The position numbers were made by a program, and so were the translations under genes. The notes below the pieces were generated by a model, which searched no databases, had not been told where the DNA came from, and saw only the letters and a list, made by a program, of their open reading frames with translations. DNA of 64,000 bases from Hoeflea marina (GTDB lineage: Bacteria > Pseudomonadota > Alphaproteobacteria > Rhizobiales > Rhizobiaceae), in assembly GCF_003182275.1 (NCBI RefSeq), contig NZ_QGTR01000001.1:186001-250000 (forward strand), read 5' to 3'. This document shows positions 1 through 8,511 of the stretch, piece after piece. Numbering within the stretch: position 1 is the stretch's first letter; every line of letters starts with the position of its first letter.

Positions 1-656
1 ACCCACAGATCCATGATGCCGTTGTCGTTGACGAGATCGTCCTCGACCGACTGGATGAAACAGGCATGCGGCTGCGGGTGCTCATAGGAGGAGAGCGACT
101 TGGTCAACTTGCCGGTGAACGGATCCATGTAGAAATGGCCCTGGCCGGGACCGTCGATGCCGTAGGCCCAGTGCAGGCCGGTGTTGAACCACTGCGGCGA
201 GTTCGGCGCCACGCGCTGGGTGGCCAGCATGTAGGCGAGCTCGTCCATGAAGGTGCGGGCGTCTTCCTCGGAATTGAAGTAGCCGCCCTTCCAGCCCCAG
301 TAGGTCCAGGTGCCGGCGAGCCGGTCGAAGACCTGGCGGGCATCGGTCTCGGGCCCGTAATGCTCCGCGGCGGGGAGGGCGGCGAGCGCCTCCTCGTCGG
401 CGACCGAGCGCCACAGCCAGGACGGGACCGAATTCTCCTCGACCTTCTTCAGCCGCGCCGGGATGCCGGCCTTGCGGAAATATTTCTGCGCCAGAATGTC
501 GGCAGCGACCTGGCTGAACTGCACCGGCACATCGATGTTCTCGAGCCGGAAGACCACGGAGCCGTCCGGGTTGCGGATTTCGCTGGTCGCCTTGCGGAAC
601 GCGATGTCCGCATAGGCTGAGTGTCCGACCTTGGTGAACCGGCGTTCAATGCGCAT
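1..656 (-). CDS. nrdJ: Vitamin B12-dependent (class II) ribonucleotide reductase, N-terminal part
   Basis: The gene runs off the left edge; 218 N-terminal residues are visible from the ATG at 656. The translation begins MRIERRFTKVGHSAYADIAF and contains RVAPNSPQWFNTGLHWAYGI and PHACFIQSVEDDL. These are typical of the long alphaproteobacterial NrdJ family, which reduces ribonucleotides to deoxyribonucleotides using adenosylcobalamin. The cysteine in PHACFIQ fits the first redox-active Cys of the active site. The purine-rich sequence gtcgagg lies just upstream of the start. A pair of NrdR-type boxes about 130 bp upstream suggests repression by NrdR. The family call is firm; activity cannot be judged because most of the protein lies outside the window. 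Confidence 0.93.
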   Translation of the reverse strand, partial: MRIERRFTKVGHSAYADIAFRKATSEIRNPDGSVVFRLENIDVPVQFSQVAADILAQKYFRKAGIPARLKKVEENSVPSWLWRSVADEEALAALPAAEHYGPETDARQVFDRLAGTWTYWGWKGGYFNSEEDARTFMDELAYMLATQRVAPNSPQWFNTGLHWAYGIDGPGQGHFYMDPFTGKLTKSLSSYEHPQPHACFIQSVEDDLVNDNGIMDLW

Positions 657-1333
657 AATATCCTCGACTTTTTGCCCCGGCCGCCTGCGGTCCTCGCATG
701 ACGGCACAAAATTTTCCGCAGGCGGCGCACTCATTGCGCAGCCAGTTGTTTACTCGGTCACTCTTGGTGATTCCCGTTTCGGGAAATCCTCTATCTTGTG
801 CTCAGGTTGGCTGCAAACACTAAATATAGTGTTAACAAGTTATTCATGCCAGCCCCGTTTTTGCCCCGCGGCCACTTTTTCAGCAAAATCCGTCCACGAT
901 CCAACCGATGGTTTTTGCCACCTGTTAGGCCTGAATTCGCCTGATTGTGAAGGTTTTGACTGGGAAACGAAACATTCCAGTCGCGCCGCCGCCGCAACGT
1001 GACCCTATTAGGGGCGACTCGGTCGCAAGCGTCAAGGGGTTGTTTGTGACACGAACATGAACACCATATCTTGTGCACGGCTCTGTGGAAATCGGGGACA
1101 AACCAATCCCCCGGTTTTCAAGGGGTTGTTGGCGCTACATGCCCGGGATTCCGCCGCTCCGGCGCGAATCCGCTGAAAACACCGGGTAATTTTCGGGGGT
1201 GGGGAAAATAATTTCCGCCGACGCGGCGAATTAAGCCTTGCAATCCGGGCTGGCAGGGATTCGGGATTCGCCGGTCCCGGGCCAGCCTCCTGCCGGAGCG
1301 CGGTGCCGCCGGAAGCACGCCCGCATGCGCGCT
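657..1333. other. Intergenic region between nrdJ and the NUDIX gene
   Basis: About 680 bases lie upstream of nrdJ and downstream of the NUDIX gene, both on the minus strand. Apart from the NrdR-type boxes I see no convincing coding region, tRNA or recognisable B12 riboswitch core. The open frames here show no plausible ribosome-binding sites. The nrdJ promoter must lie in its left half. Confidence 0.5.
786..832. promoter_or_regulatory. Pair of NrdR boxes upstream of nrdJ
   Basis: Positions 817-832 read ACACTAAATATAGTGT, nearly identical to the NrdR box consensus ACACWATATATWGTGT. A weaker match (11 of 16) lies at 786-801, ATCCTCTATCTTGTGC. The start-to-start distance is 31 bp, the helical spacing usual for paired NrdR boxes. 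NrdR is the ATP/dATP-sensing repressor of ribonucleotide reductase genes, so nrdJ is the expected target. The strong box is clear; the second is degenerate. Confidence 0.8.
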
Positions 1334-1846
1334 TCAGGCGGCCTTGTGGATCAGCACCGCCTGGCGCACCACCGGCCTGAGCCCGACGTCGCCGATCATA
1401 TCCAGGGCGATGGCGACGGGAAACCATCTGCGGATGCGCTGGTTCTTTTCCGGCCACTCCTTGTCGGTGCGCACCGAACTGATCAGATAGACGTCGACGG
1501 TACAGGTGACGTCGCCGCGCCGGGTGCGCTGCTTGACATAGGAGAACTGCCCGATCGGCCCGCCATAGGCGATGTCCCCCCGGATCCCGGCTTCCTCCCA
1601 GGCTTCCCGCAGCGCCGCCTTTGCGCCGTCCTCGCCCGGTTCGATCCAGCCCTTGGGCACGATCCAGCGCCCGGTGTCGCGGCTGGTCACCAGCAGGATC
1701 TCGCAGACACCTTTTTCGCTCCGGAGCGCGATCGCCGCGACCTGGCCAAGCCGTCTCTCGCCGTCGGCATCCGCGGCGCTGTCCGCGGCGCTCCCGGGGG
1801 CGCGAAAAAGGTCGAGAAGTCGCTTCAGGCTGTCAAATGGCGTCAT
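1334..1846 (-). CDS. NUDIX hydrolase
   Basis: A 170-residue protein with a complete Nudix box at about residues 66-88 (GWIEPGE, seven residues, then REAWEEAGI). This Mg-binding motif cleaves nucleoside diphosphates linked to another moiety. The preceding GRWIVPKGW is characteristic of the subgroup resembling diphosphoinositol-polyphosphate and Ap4A-type hydrolases. The N-terminal 30 residues look disordered. The substrate cannot be told from sequence. It lies downstream of the luxR-type gene on the same strand with a 69-bp gap, so co-transcription is possible. Confidence 0.88.
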   Translation of the reverse strand: MTPFDSLKRLLDLFRAPGSAADSAADADGERRLGQVAAIALRSEKGVCEILLVTSRDTGRWIVPKGWIEPGEDGAKAALREAWEEAGIRGDIAYGGPIGQFSYVKQRTRRGDVTCTVDVYLISSVRTDKEWPEKNQRIRRWFPVAIALDMIGDVGLRPVVRQAVLIHKAA

Positions 1847-1915
1847 GGGATGGAATCACCTCTCCCGCGCAGGGTGACACCTATCCCGCGGTTTTGCGAG
1901 ACGGAACCGGCATCG

Positions 1916-2659
1916 TCATTTGATCAGCCGCAGCCGGAACGCCTTGGCCACGGACTGGGTGCGCGAGACGCAGTCGAGCTTGCGCGATGCCTCGGCGATG
2001 TAGTGGTTCACCGTGTATTCCGACAGGTCGAGAATGGCGGCGATCTCGCTGGAGGTCTTTCCCGCCGCCGTCCAGTCGAGGCACTCGAGTTCGCGGTTGG
2101 TCAGCGAGGGCATCGAGCCCATCTCGGCGCTCATGATCGAGAACAGGCCGTTCACCGCGTGGACGGACATCAGGTGCAGGATGCCGACCTCATTGGTCGT
2201 CGCCGCGTCGCGCCTGCCGGCGATGGTGACCAGGTAGCGGTTGCCCAGCGGATCATGCACCGAGAAATCGACCCCGGTGGTGATGCCGAATTCCGCGCAG
2301 AGCGCGCGCAGGGCCGCATCATCCTCCGCGGATGCGACCAGATGCGGGTCATCCAGATGCCAGACAAAGGGCAGAGTCGATTGCTGCAGGTGAATGAGGT
2401 AGGGAATCGAGCTGGTGAGCTTGCCGTCATCAATGCGCTTGAGCGTCTCCGGCGACCAGGACGTGATCATCATGTGCGGGTGCAGCCGCGCCGTGCTCAC
2501 CGGCGGCATCGCATAGACGGCGCAGCCGCCGAAGCCCATGAGCTGGACGACACGCTTGAAACGATGCAACACCTCGTGGGCGCTGGCCGCCGCCGACAAC
2601 GCCTCGAGATTGGCGTTGAGCAGATCCTCGCCATCGACGATGTCTTTCGTGTCTCTCAT
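1916..2659 (-). CDS. LuxR-family transcriptional regulator with autoinducer-binding-like domain
   Basis: A 247-residue protein. Residues 20-165 resemble the autoinducer-binding domain of LuxR/TraR proteins, with conserved-looking W68 and W100 in the contexts ITSWSPETL and LPFVW. The C-terminal part (about 183-245) is a LuxR helix-turn-helix: SLTNRELECLDWTAAGKTSS followed by EIAAILDLSEYTVNHYI. The Asp-Pro pair that holds the AHL amide in true AHL receptors is not evident; SIPYL stands there instead. No luxI-like gene is in the window, so this is a LuxR solo, perhaps responding to another ligand or to none. An inverted repeat at 2767-2784 lies about 110 bp upstream. Confidence 0.87.
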   Translation of the reverse strand: MRDTKDIVDGEDLLNANLEALSAAASAHEVLHRFKRVVQLMGFGGCAVYAMPPVSTARLHPHMMITSWSPETLKRIDDGKLTSSIPYLIHLQQSTLPFVWHLDDPHLVASAEDDAALRALCAEFGITTGVDFSVHDPLGNRYLVTIAGRRDAATTNEVGILHLMSVHAVNGLFSIMSAEMGSMPSLTNRELECLDWTAAGKTSSEIAAILDLSEYTVNHYIAEASRKLDCVSRTQSVAKAFRLRLIK

Positions 2660-2766
2660 CGGTATCCAGCGCGAAATTCAAAACGAGAATACCCCGGCAG
2701 GGTGGCCGGGGCTTCGGAACATCCTTATGTCCAATCATCGACTTTCAGCAGGACTTTGTGTTGAAA

Positions 2767-2784
2767 ATGGGTGCGTTCACCCAT
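2767..2784. promoter_or_regulatory. Perfect inverted repeat upstream of the luxR-type gene
   Basis: ATGGGTG (2767-2773), loop CGTT, CACCCAT (2778-2784). It is followed at 2791-2804 by a second small hairpin, CCCCG-GAAA-CGGGG. Both lie 110-145 bp upstream of the regulator start on the divergent side. They could be an operator, a leader structure, or part of a terminator for an unseen transcript; no T-run follows. Confidence 0.35.
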
Positions 2785-2970
2785 GACGATCCCCGGAAAC
2801 GGGGGCCTATGGTCAATAAAAGGTAAACATTGACATATATCGTGAATTCTTTAGTTCGCCGCAGGAAGCAGCGCGGGTGAAGCTGCTGCTTGCCCATCTC
2901 GGATAGTGTCGCCGTCAAGTCTTGCGCTGGCGCCAGACTGCAGACGGCGGGGCGAAGGCGGTCAGCGTTC

Positions 2971-3066
2971 GAGCGCCTCCGCCTTTGACGGGATCGCAGA
3001 GGCGCTCTAAACGTCTGATTTGTCGCGTTCTCCCACGACGAAGTGAATTCACTTCGTCTGGAAATG
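2971..3066. repeat. Mosaic intergenic repeat unit, family 1, copy A
   Basis: The unit has two foldable parts: GAGCGCCTC (2971-2979) pairing with GAGGCGCTC (2999-3007), and a perfect 22-bp palindrome at 3037-3058 centred on GAATTC. The right half (3035-3066, ACGACGAAGTG to GGAAATG) is closely matched at 30284-30316 downstream of prfB. Short palindromic repeats of this kind are common between rhizobial genes. The rest of the gap 2660-3174 holds nothing I can support as a gene. Confidence 0.65.
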
Positions 3067-3174
3067 GTCCCGTGTCGGCCCGGGCGCCGCCATCAGCGTC
3101 AACTGTCCCGTCCTGTCACACTTCGGCGCTGGAACCGCTTTTCGGCCGCAGGGCAGGATGTGGCACGACGCGGC

Positions 3175-3465
3175 TCAGGGGGTCGTTGCAGCCGTCCGGC
3201 TGGCAGTGGAGACTTTCATCAACCGCTCGAACAGATCATGGTTCGGGCAATAGTCCGGTGCGGCAGGAGCTGTCTCGTTCTGATCCAGCCATTGCTGGCA
3301 CGGTCCGGTCTGATCACAGCCCAGGCAGCGATCGACAGCCCGATCCACCACGCCTGAACGGTCGGAAAGCCGCTCAAGCTCGTCGCCGACACCGAGCCTG
3401 ACCACCATGGCCTCGAACCGGTCGGCCCGGTGCATGAGCCGGGTGATGAAGTTGACAATCTGCAT
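3175..3465 (-). CDS. DUF6455 family small cysteine protein
   Basis: A 96-residue protein with the pattern CLGC, CQQWL, and PDYCPNHDLFERL. This four-cysteine arrangement matches the DUF6455 family found widely in Rhizobiales and Rhodobacterales. The function is unknown; the Cys spacing suggests metal binding. The start is supported by aggagag six bases upstream of the ATG. The N-terminus (MQIVNFITRLMHRADRFEAM) is family-like, with a conserved region describing paired helices. It stands alone, with no obvious operon partner. Confidence 0.75.
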   Translation of the reverse strand: MQIVNFITRLMHRADRFEAMVVRLGVGDELERLSDRSGVVDRAVDRCLGCDQTGPCQQWLDQNETAPAAPDYCPNHDLFERLMKVSTASRTAATTP

Positions 3466-3673
3466 GGCTCTCTCCTGACATTGTCACCCATCATTGGCGT
3501 CGGCGCAGGTCGGCGCCTTGATTTCGGTCAAGACGAATGCCCGCCGGTTGCCGGTCGGGGCGTCCGAAAGCGGTCAATCCGCGGTTGCCGAAGGCTGATC
3601 GGCTGCTAATATGCCGACTGCGAATGAACCGCGCGCGGCGGGATCCGCTTCCGGCAGCAGAAGGGCAACGGAG

Positions 3674-4330
3674 ATGAGAGCAAGAGCGGGGATCTTATGC
3701 GGCGCGATGGTCGCCGCAGTCGCTGCAGGCGTGCCGGCGGCGCGGGCGGATGCCTGCCTTGACGAGTTCAGGGCGCTGTTTGCCGGCGAGATGGATGGGT
3801 TCAGCCGCAAGCCCTATCGCAGCGTGAAGACCGTCTACGGCGAGGACGGCAAGCAGCAACTGGTCTTCGACAACATCGTCGAGACTCCGTTCGAGACCAT
3901 CTCCGGCAACCGCGGCGGCCCCTTCGGCCTGGTGGTCGACCGCGAGGTCTGGACCGGGCCGACGATGGAGGGCCCGTGGAGCCCGAGTCCGTATCCCTCG
4001 ACATTTCCGCCGGACCGAAAGGCGGCCTACGAGGAGAGCAAGGCGCGCCAGATTGCGGCGCTCGGCAACACGGTCTGTCTCGGCGAGGTCGAGCTCGAGG
4101 GCCGGACCTATCTGCACTACGAGTTTTCCCGGCTGCCGCCCGAAAACAAGGCGGCGGCGCCGATGTGGTTCGCCGAGAGCGACAAGGTCTGGCTCGACCC
4201 GGCAAGCAAACAGGTGGCGCGCTGGGAGATGACGGATTTCCAGACGTCCTTCCTGCCCGGCATCAGCAAGGAGCGCCATGTCGAGGTCTTCAGCTACGAC
4301 GACTCGATCCGGGTCGACCCGCCGGAATAG
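3674..4330 (+). CDS. Exported protein of unknown function
   Basis: The ATG at 3674 gives a 218-residue protein with a clear signal peptide (MRARAGILCGAMVAAVAAG, cleavage after an ARA-type site). A longer frame opens at 3611 but would bury the signal sequence behind 21 polar residues. The mature part contains two cysteines and many aromatic residues. A clustered region (WTGPTMEGPW...YPSTFPPD) resembles periplasmic proteins conserved in rhizobia, but I do not recognise a named domain. It precedes gatB by 104 bp on the same strand. Confidence 0.7.
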   Translation: MRARAGILCGAMVAAVAAGVPAARADACLDEFRALFAGEMDGFSRKPYRSVKTVYGEDGKQQLVFDNIVETPFETISGNRGGPFGLVVDREVWTGPTMEGPWSPSPYPSTFPPDRKAAYEESKARQIAALGNTVCLGEVELEGRTYLHYEFSRLPPENKAAAPMWFAESDKVWLDPASKQVARWEMTDFQTSFLPGISKERHVEVFSYDDSIRVDPPE

Positions 4331-4434
4331 AGGGGTCTGCGCCGCAACGGGCGTCCGCGTGGCGCATAAGCCTTGCAGTCGCGGGCGCTTTGTTTTACCG
4401 GACAGGGACGCCACTCCCATGAAAAGAGCCTGCC

Positions 4435-5940
4435 ATGACCCTCGTCGACACCCGCACGCCCGAACCCAAGCGCTTCATCGCCGGAGCCACCGGTGACTGG
4501 GAGGTGATCGTCGGGCTCGAGGTGCATGCGCAGGTGACGAGCAACTCGAAGCTGTTCTCCGGCGCCTCGACGACTTTCGGCAATTCGGCCAACACCAATG
4601 TCAGCCTTGTCGATGCGGCGATGCCGGGCATGCTCCCGGTCATCAATGAGGAATGCGTGGCGCAGGCGGTGCGCACCGGCCTGGGGCTCAACGCGCAGGT
4701 CAACAAGCGCTCGGTGTTCGACCGCAAGAACTATTTCTACCCCGATTTGCCGCAGGGCTACCAGATCTCGCAGTTCAAGGATCCGATCATCGGCGAGGGC
4801 AAGATCATCATCTCCGTCGGTCCCGACCGCCAGGGTCAGTTCGAGGACGTCGAGATCGGCATCGAGCGGCTGCATCTCGAGCAGGACGCCGGCAAGTCGA
4901 TGCACGACCAGCACCCGACCATGTCCTATGTCGATCTCAACCGTTCCGGCGTGGCGCTGATGGAGATCGTCTCCAAGCCCGACATGCGCTCGGCCGACGA
5001 GGCCAAGGCCTATGTCACCAAGCTCAGGTCGATCCTGCGCTACCTCGGCACCTGCGACGGCAACATGGACGAGGGTTCGATGCGCGCCGATGTCAACGTG
5101 TCGGTGCGCAAGCCCGGCGGCGAGTTCGGCACCCGCTGCGAGATCAAGAACGTCAACTCGATCCGCTTCGTCGGCCAGTCGATCGACTACGAGGCGCGGC
5201 GCCAGATCGCCATCCTCGAGGATGGCGGCACGATCGACCAGGAGACGCGGCTGTTCGACCCGGGCAAGGGCGAGACGCGCTCGATGCGCTCGAAGGAAGA
5301 CGCGCACGACTACCGCTATTTCCCCGATCCGGACCTGCTGCCGCTGGAATTCGACGACGCCTATGTGGAGAACCTGAGGAAGGACCTGCCGGAACTCCCC
5401 GACGCCAAGAAGGCGCGGCTGGTGGCCGAGATGGGGCTGTCGGTCTACGACGCCTCGATCCTGGTCTCGGAGAAGGCGATCGCCGACTATTACGAGGAGC
5501 TGGCCTCGGGCCGCGACGGCAAGCAGGCCGCCAACTGGGTCATCAACGACCTCCTGGGCGCCCTGAACAAAGCCGGCAAAGGCATTGAAGAGACTCCGGT
5601 TTCCCCCACCCAGCTCGGCGGAATTCTTGATCTCATCAAGGACGGCACCATCTCCGGCAAGATCGCCAAGGACCTCTTCGAGATCGTCTGGGCGGAGGGC
5701 GGCGACCCGGCTGAGATCGTCGAGGCCAGGGGCATGAAGCAGGTCACCGACACCGGCGCCATCGAGAAGGCGGTCGACGAGATCATCGCCGCCAATCCCG
5801 ACCAGGTCGAAAAGGTCAAGGCCAAGCCATCGCTCGCCGGCTGGTTCGTCGGCCAAGTGATGAAGTCCACCGGCGGCAAGGCCAACCCGCAGGCGGTGCA
5901 GGCGCTGGTCAAGGCCAAGCTCGGCATCGTGGACGAATAG
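4435..5940 (+). CDS. gatB: Asp-tRNA(Asn)/Glu-tRNA(Gln) amidotransferase subunit B
   Basis: A 501-residue protein of normal GatB length. The N-terminal kinase-like catalytic domain includes [45 protein letters not shown] and EIKNVNS. The C-terminal helical YqeY-like tail ends with [17 protein letters not shown]. GatB binds misacylated Glu-tRNA(Gln) or Asp-tRNA(Asn) and phosphorylates it; GatA (not in this window) supplies ammonia. An acetyltransferase gene follows after 3 bp, the usual rhizobial order. Confidence 0.97.
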   Translation: MTLVDTRTPEPKRFIAGATGDWEVIVGLEVHAQVTSNSKLFSGASTTFGNSANTNVSLVDAAMPGMLPVINEECVAQAVRTGLGLNAQVNKRSVFDRKNYFYPDLPQGYQISQFKDPIIGEGKIIISVGPDRQGQFEDVEIGIERLHLEQDAGKSMHDQHPTMSYVDLNRSGVALMEIVSKPDMRSADEAKAYVTKLRSILRYLGTCDGNMDEGSMRADVNVSVRKPGGEFGTRCEIKNVNSIRFVGQSIDYEARRQIAILEDGGTIDQETRLFDPGKGETRSMRSKEDAHDYRYFPDPDLLPLEFDDAYVENLRKDLPELPDAKKARLVAEMGLSVYDASILVSEKAIADYYEELASGRDGKQAANWVINDLLGALNKAGKGIEETPVSPTQLGGILDLIKDGTISGKIAKDLFEIVWAEGGDPAEIVEARGMKQVTDTGAIEKAVDEIIAANPDQVEKVKAKPSLAGWFVGQVMKSTGGKANPQAVQALVKAKLGIVDE

Positions 5941-5943
5941 GCG

Positions 5944-6462
5944 ATGTTCTTCGTCCGCTCCGCCTCCGTCCGTGATGTCGCCGCCGTTCGCGAGGTGCTG
6001 GTCGCCGGATGGCGGGCCACCTATGTCTCGCTCTACGGGCCGGACAAGGTGGAGGAGATGATTGCCGAGTGGCATTCGCCCGAGGCGATCGCCGCCAATA
6101 TGGGCCGTCCCGACGGCGAATACCTGGTGGCCGACGACGGCAAGCGCATCGGCGGCGTGGCATTCGCCACCATGTCGCGCGCCGCCGGCGAGGGGGCCGC
6201 CGCAGACACGACCGTCAAGCTGCACCAGCTCTATGTTCATCCCGACCTGACCGGCCAGGGCATCGGCCGCGACCTGTTCGCCGAGATCGAGACCTGTTTC
6301 CCCGATGCCTCGCGGCTGCGGCTCGAGGTCGACCCCTCCAATGCCCGGGCCATCGGCTTCTACACCGCCCACGGCATGGCGGAAGCGGGCCGTACCTCCG
6401 ATTGCGGCGGCGCCGGGAGCAATATCCCGGCCGTCGTCATGGAAAAGCTGCTCGGCGTCTGA
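5944..6462 (+). CDS. GNAT family N-acetyltransferase
   Basis: A 172-residue GNAT-fold protein. Motif A, which binds acetyl-CoA, is seen as LYVHPDLTGQGIGRDLFAEI; a motif-B-like LEVDPSNARAIGFYTAHGM follows. It starts 3 bp after the gatB stop and so is almost certainly co-transcribed with it. The substrate is unknown. The pairing with gatB is common in Rhizobiales, but no functional link is established by the sequence. Confidence 0.88.
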   Translation: MFFVRSASVRDVAAVREVLVAGWRATYVSLYGPDKVEEMIAEWHSPEAIAANMGRPDGEYLVADDGKRIGGVAFATMSRAAGEGAAADTTVKLHQLYVHPDLTGQGIGRDLFAEIETCFPDASRLRLEVDPSNARAIGFYTAHGMAEAGRTSDCGGAGSNIPAVVMEKLLGV

Positions 6463-6737
6463 GCGGCACGCATTCGCGACTGCATGACCGAGACTGACCC
6501 GTGCTTGCCTCCCGGCCGAGACTGACCCAGCCGGAAACCATGGCGTCTTTGCAAGTGCCGCTGCACAAGTTCGACGATTGTCTGGGCTTCTCTATGGACA
6601 TGCTGCACCGTCTTCGAACATGTATGCGTTGCCGTGTCTCAAGAGCCGTGCTTTTCGTCAGGCCAGGTGGAAACGATTGAGTGCGCGGTGACAGGCTGCG
6701 TTGCACGGCGCAGCCTGATGAAACCACGGGACGATTC

Positions 6738-7199
6738 ATGACCGACATCCACATCCGCACGGCCACGGCCGACGACATCCCGGCGATTGTCGCCATGTTC
6801 GCCTCCGATGAACTCGGCGGCCATGGCGACAGCACCGACCCGCAATATGCGGGGCGCTACCGTGATGCGTTCGACCGCATCCGGACGAGCCCGAATGACA
6901 CGCTCTATGTGGCGACGCGCGACGGGGAGGTGCTGGGCACCTTCCAGACGACGCTGGTGACCACCCTGACCGGGCAGGGGGCGTCGAGCCTGATGGTCGA
7001 GGCCGTGCATACGAGGTCCGACTGCCGCGGCCAGGGCGTGGGCGAGGCGATGATTCGCCACGCCATTGCGGACGGCCGCGCCCTGGGCGCGCGGCAGGTG
7101 AAGCTGACGTCGAACGCCGCCCGGCTGGACGCCCACCGCTTTTATGCGCGACTGGGTTTTTCGCCCAGCCATGTCGGCTTCAAGCTGATTTTGGGCTGA
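6738..7199 (+). CDS. GNAT family N-acetyltransferase
   Basis: The ATG at 6738 gives 153 residues (a longer frame from 6681 adds an unlikely, unconserved leader). The GNAT fold is indicated by MTDIHIRTATADDIPAIVAM at the start and the acetyl-CoA loop VHTRSDCRGQGVGEAMIRHA. The C-terminal HRFYARLGFSPSHVGFKL is typical of the family. It differs from the preceding GNAT and is separated from it by 275 bp. That spacer contains a near-repeated CCGAGACTGACCC (about 6487 and 6520) but no gene. The substrate is unknown. Confidence 0.87.
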   Translation: MTDIHIRTATADDIPAIVAMFASDELGGHGDSTDPQYAGRYRDAFDRIRTSPNDTLYVATRDGEVLGTFQTTLVTTLTGQGASSLMVEAVHTRSDCRGQGVGEAMIRHAIADGRALGARQVKLTSNAARLDAHRFYARLGFSPSHVGFKLILG

Positions 7200-7280
7200 C
7201 GGGCGGGCCGGGTGGCTGGACATCCGGCAATGCCCGGGCCATAAGGCGGTCATGACCAGACGCGGAAGAGAGATGACGCG

Positions 7281-7679
7281 ATGAAGACGTTTCTGCTTCA
7301 ATTCTTCACTTGGTGGAGCGGCCAGACGATCGGCACCCGGTTTCACACTTGGCGCCATGGCCAGCGCGTCGGCAGCGATGACAACGGCAATGTCTATTAT
7401 CAGGGCGGCAGCGACTCCGAGGGCCGCACGCGGCGCTGGGTGATCTATCCCGCGGCATCCGATCCCTCGACCATTTCGCCCGGCTGGCACGGCTGGATGC
7501 ATCATCGCACCGATGTCTCTCCGGCCAGCGAGACCTATGTGGCGCGCGAATGGGAAAAGCCGCATGTTCCCAACATGACGGGGACGGCGCTGGCCTACCG
7601 GCCGCCGGGCTCCATCCTCAACCAGGGCCACCGGCCGAAGGTCACGGGCGATTATGACGCCTGGACGCCCAAATCCTGA
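7281..7679 (+). CDS. NDUFA12-family subunit of NADH:ubiquinone oxidoreductase
   Basis: A 132-residue protein matching the NDUFA12 (17.2 kDa, B17.2) accessory subunit of complex I. Diagnostic stretches are VGSDDNGNVYYQ, RRWVIYPAASDPSTISPGWH and GWMHHRTD. In alphaproteobacteria this supernumerary subunit is encoded away from the nuo operon, and its mitochondrial homologue stabilises the peripheral arm. It acts at the cytoplasmic face of the inner membrane. A DUF2155 gene follows, as in other Rhizobiales. Confidence 0.93.
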   Translation: MKTFLLQFFTWWSGQTIGTRFHTWRHGQRVGSDDNGNVYYQGGSDSEGRTRRWVIYPAASDPSTISPGWHGWMHHRTDVSPASETYVAREWEKPHVPNMTGTALAYRPPGSILNQGHRPKVTGDYDAWTPKS

Positions 7680-7878
7680 TTGAAGCCTGCAACGGGCATC
7701 TGCCGGCCACATTTCGGCGCTATCGCAGCAGGGACATGCGGGTCCCGCTGCGCCGAATGTCGATTCGGCATGTGATTGCGGGGCCTCGATGTCGGAGCCG
7801 CCGAATGACGGGACACCGGGCCCGTCCGGCAAGAACCACTGCGCCCGGCTTTCCGCCGGCAACAAGACGGGTGAAACG

Positions 7879-8316
7879 ATGACTGCGATGAACGGCTTCA
7901 GCCTGCGGCGCTCCCTATGCCTGGCCGCCTCCGCCGCCCTGGTGCTGGCCATGGCCGCGCCGGTTCAGGCCGAGCGGATCTCCAACAAGGTCGCCGTCTT
8001 CTCCGGCATCGACAAGATCACCGGCCGCATCACCACCTTCGACGTCTATATCGGCGAGACCGTGCAGTTCGGAGCGCTGCAGGTGACGCCGCGCGTGTGC
8101 TATTCGCGAGACGATACGGAGGCGCCGAAGACCGACACATTTGTCGAGGTGGACGAGATCACGCTCAACCGCAAGATCCGTCGCCTCTTCACCGGCTGGA
8201 TGTTCGCCGATTCCCCCGGCCTCAACGCAGTCGACCATGCCGTCTACGACGTGTGGCTGAAGGACTGCAAGATGGAATCGGACGTCCCAGCGCCGGCCAC
8301 CGCAGCGGCCAACTGA
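7879..8316 (+). CDS. DUF2155 domain periplasmic protein
   Basis: From the ATG at 7879 the product is 145 residues: a signal peptide (FSLRRSLCLAASAALVLAMA, cleaved after VQA) and a DUF2155 domain. The domain shows FSGIDKITGRITTFDVYIGE, LQVTPRVCYSR and FTGWMFADSPGLNAVDHAVY. The domain is restricted to alphaproteobacteria and its function is unknown. The order NDUFA12-DUF2155-aat is conserved in rhizobia; here 6 kb of other genes separate DUF2155 from aat. Starts at 7789 or 7888 are also possible. Confidence 0.85.
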   Translation: MTAMNGFSLRRSLCLAASAALVLAMAAPVQAERISNKVAVFSGIDKITGRITTFDVYIGETVQFGALQVTPRVCYSRDDTEAPKTDTFVEVDEITLNRKIRRLFTGWMFADSPGLNAVDHAVYDVWLKDCKMESDVPAPATAAAN

Positions 8317-8511
8317 CGCAATTCATCGGCTTTTCCCATCCGCCCGCACGATAGCCAGCCCTCTTTCGGGCATGGTCTTCCGTTCTGCACCATGATGCAA
8401 CGCAATGGCGGTGAATTGCATTCGCGCATCTACTATATTACCAAATAGTGCGGGGATTTACCTTTCGCCGGCCGCGCGCCGGCAGTGCTGCCTTGCGGTC
8501 CGGAGGGCATC

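Noticed and set aside
841-1240. Possible B12 riboswitch before nrdJ
   Set aside because: No B12-box consensus or surrounding conserved helices could be found; only NrdR boxes are clear.
6485-6535. Near-repeated CCGAGACTGACCC as an attachment site or CRISPR-like unit
   Set aside because: Only two short copies exist with no array, integrase or flanking mobile gene.
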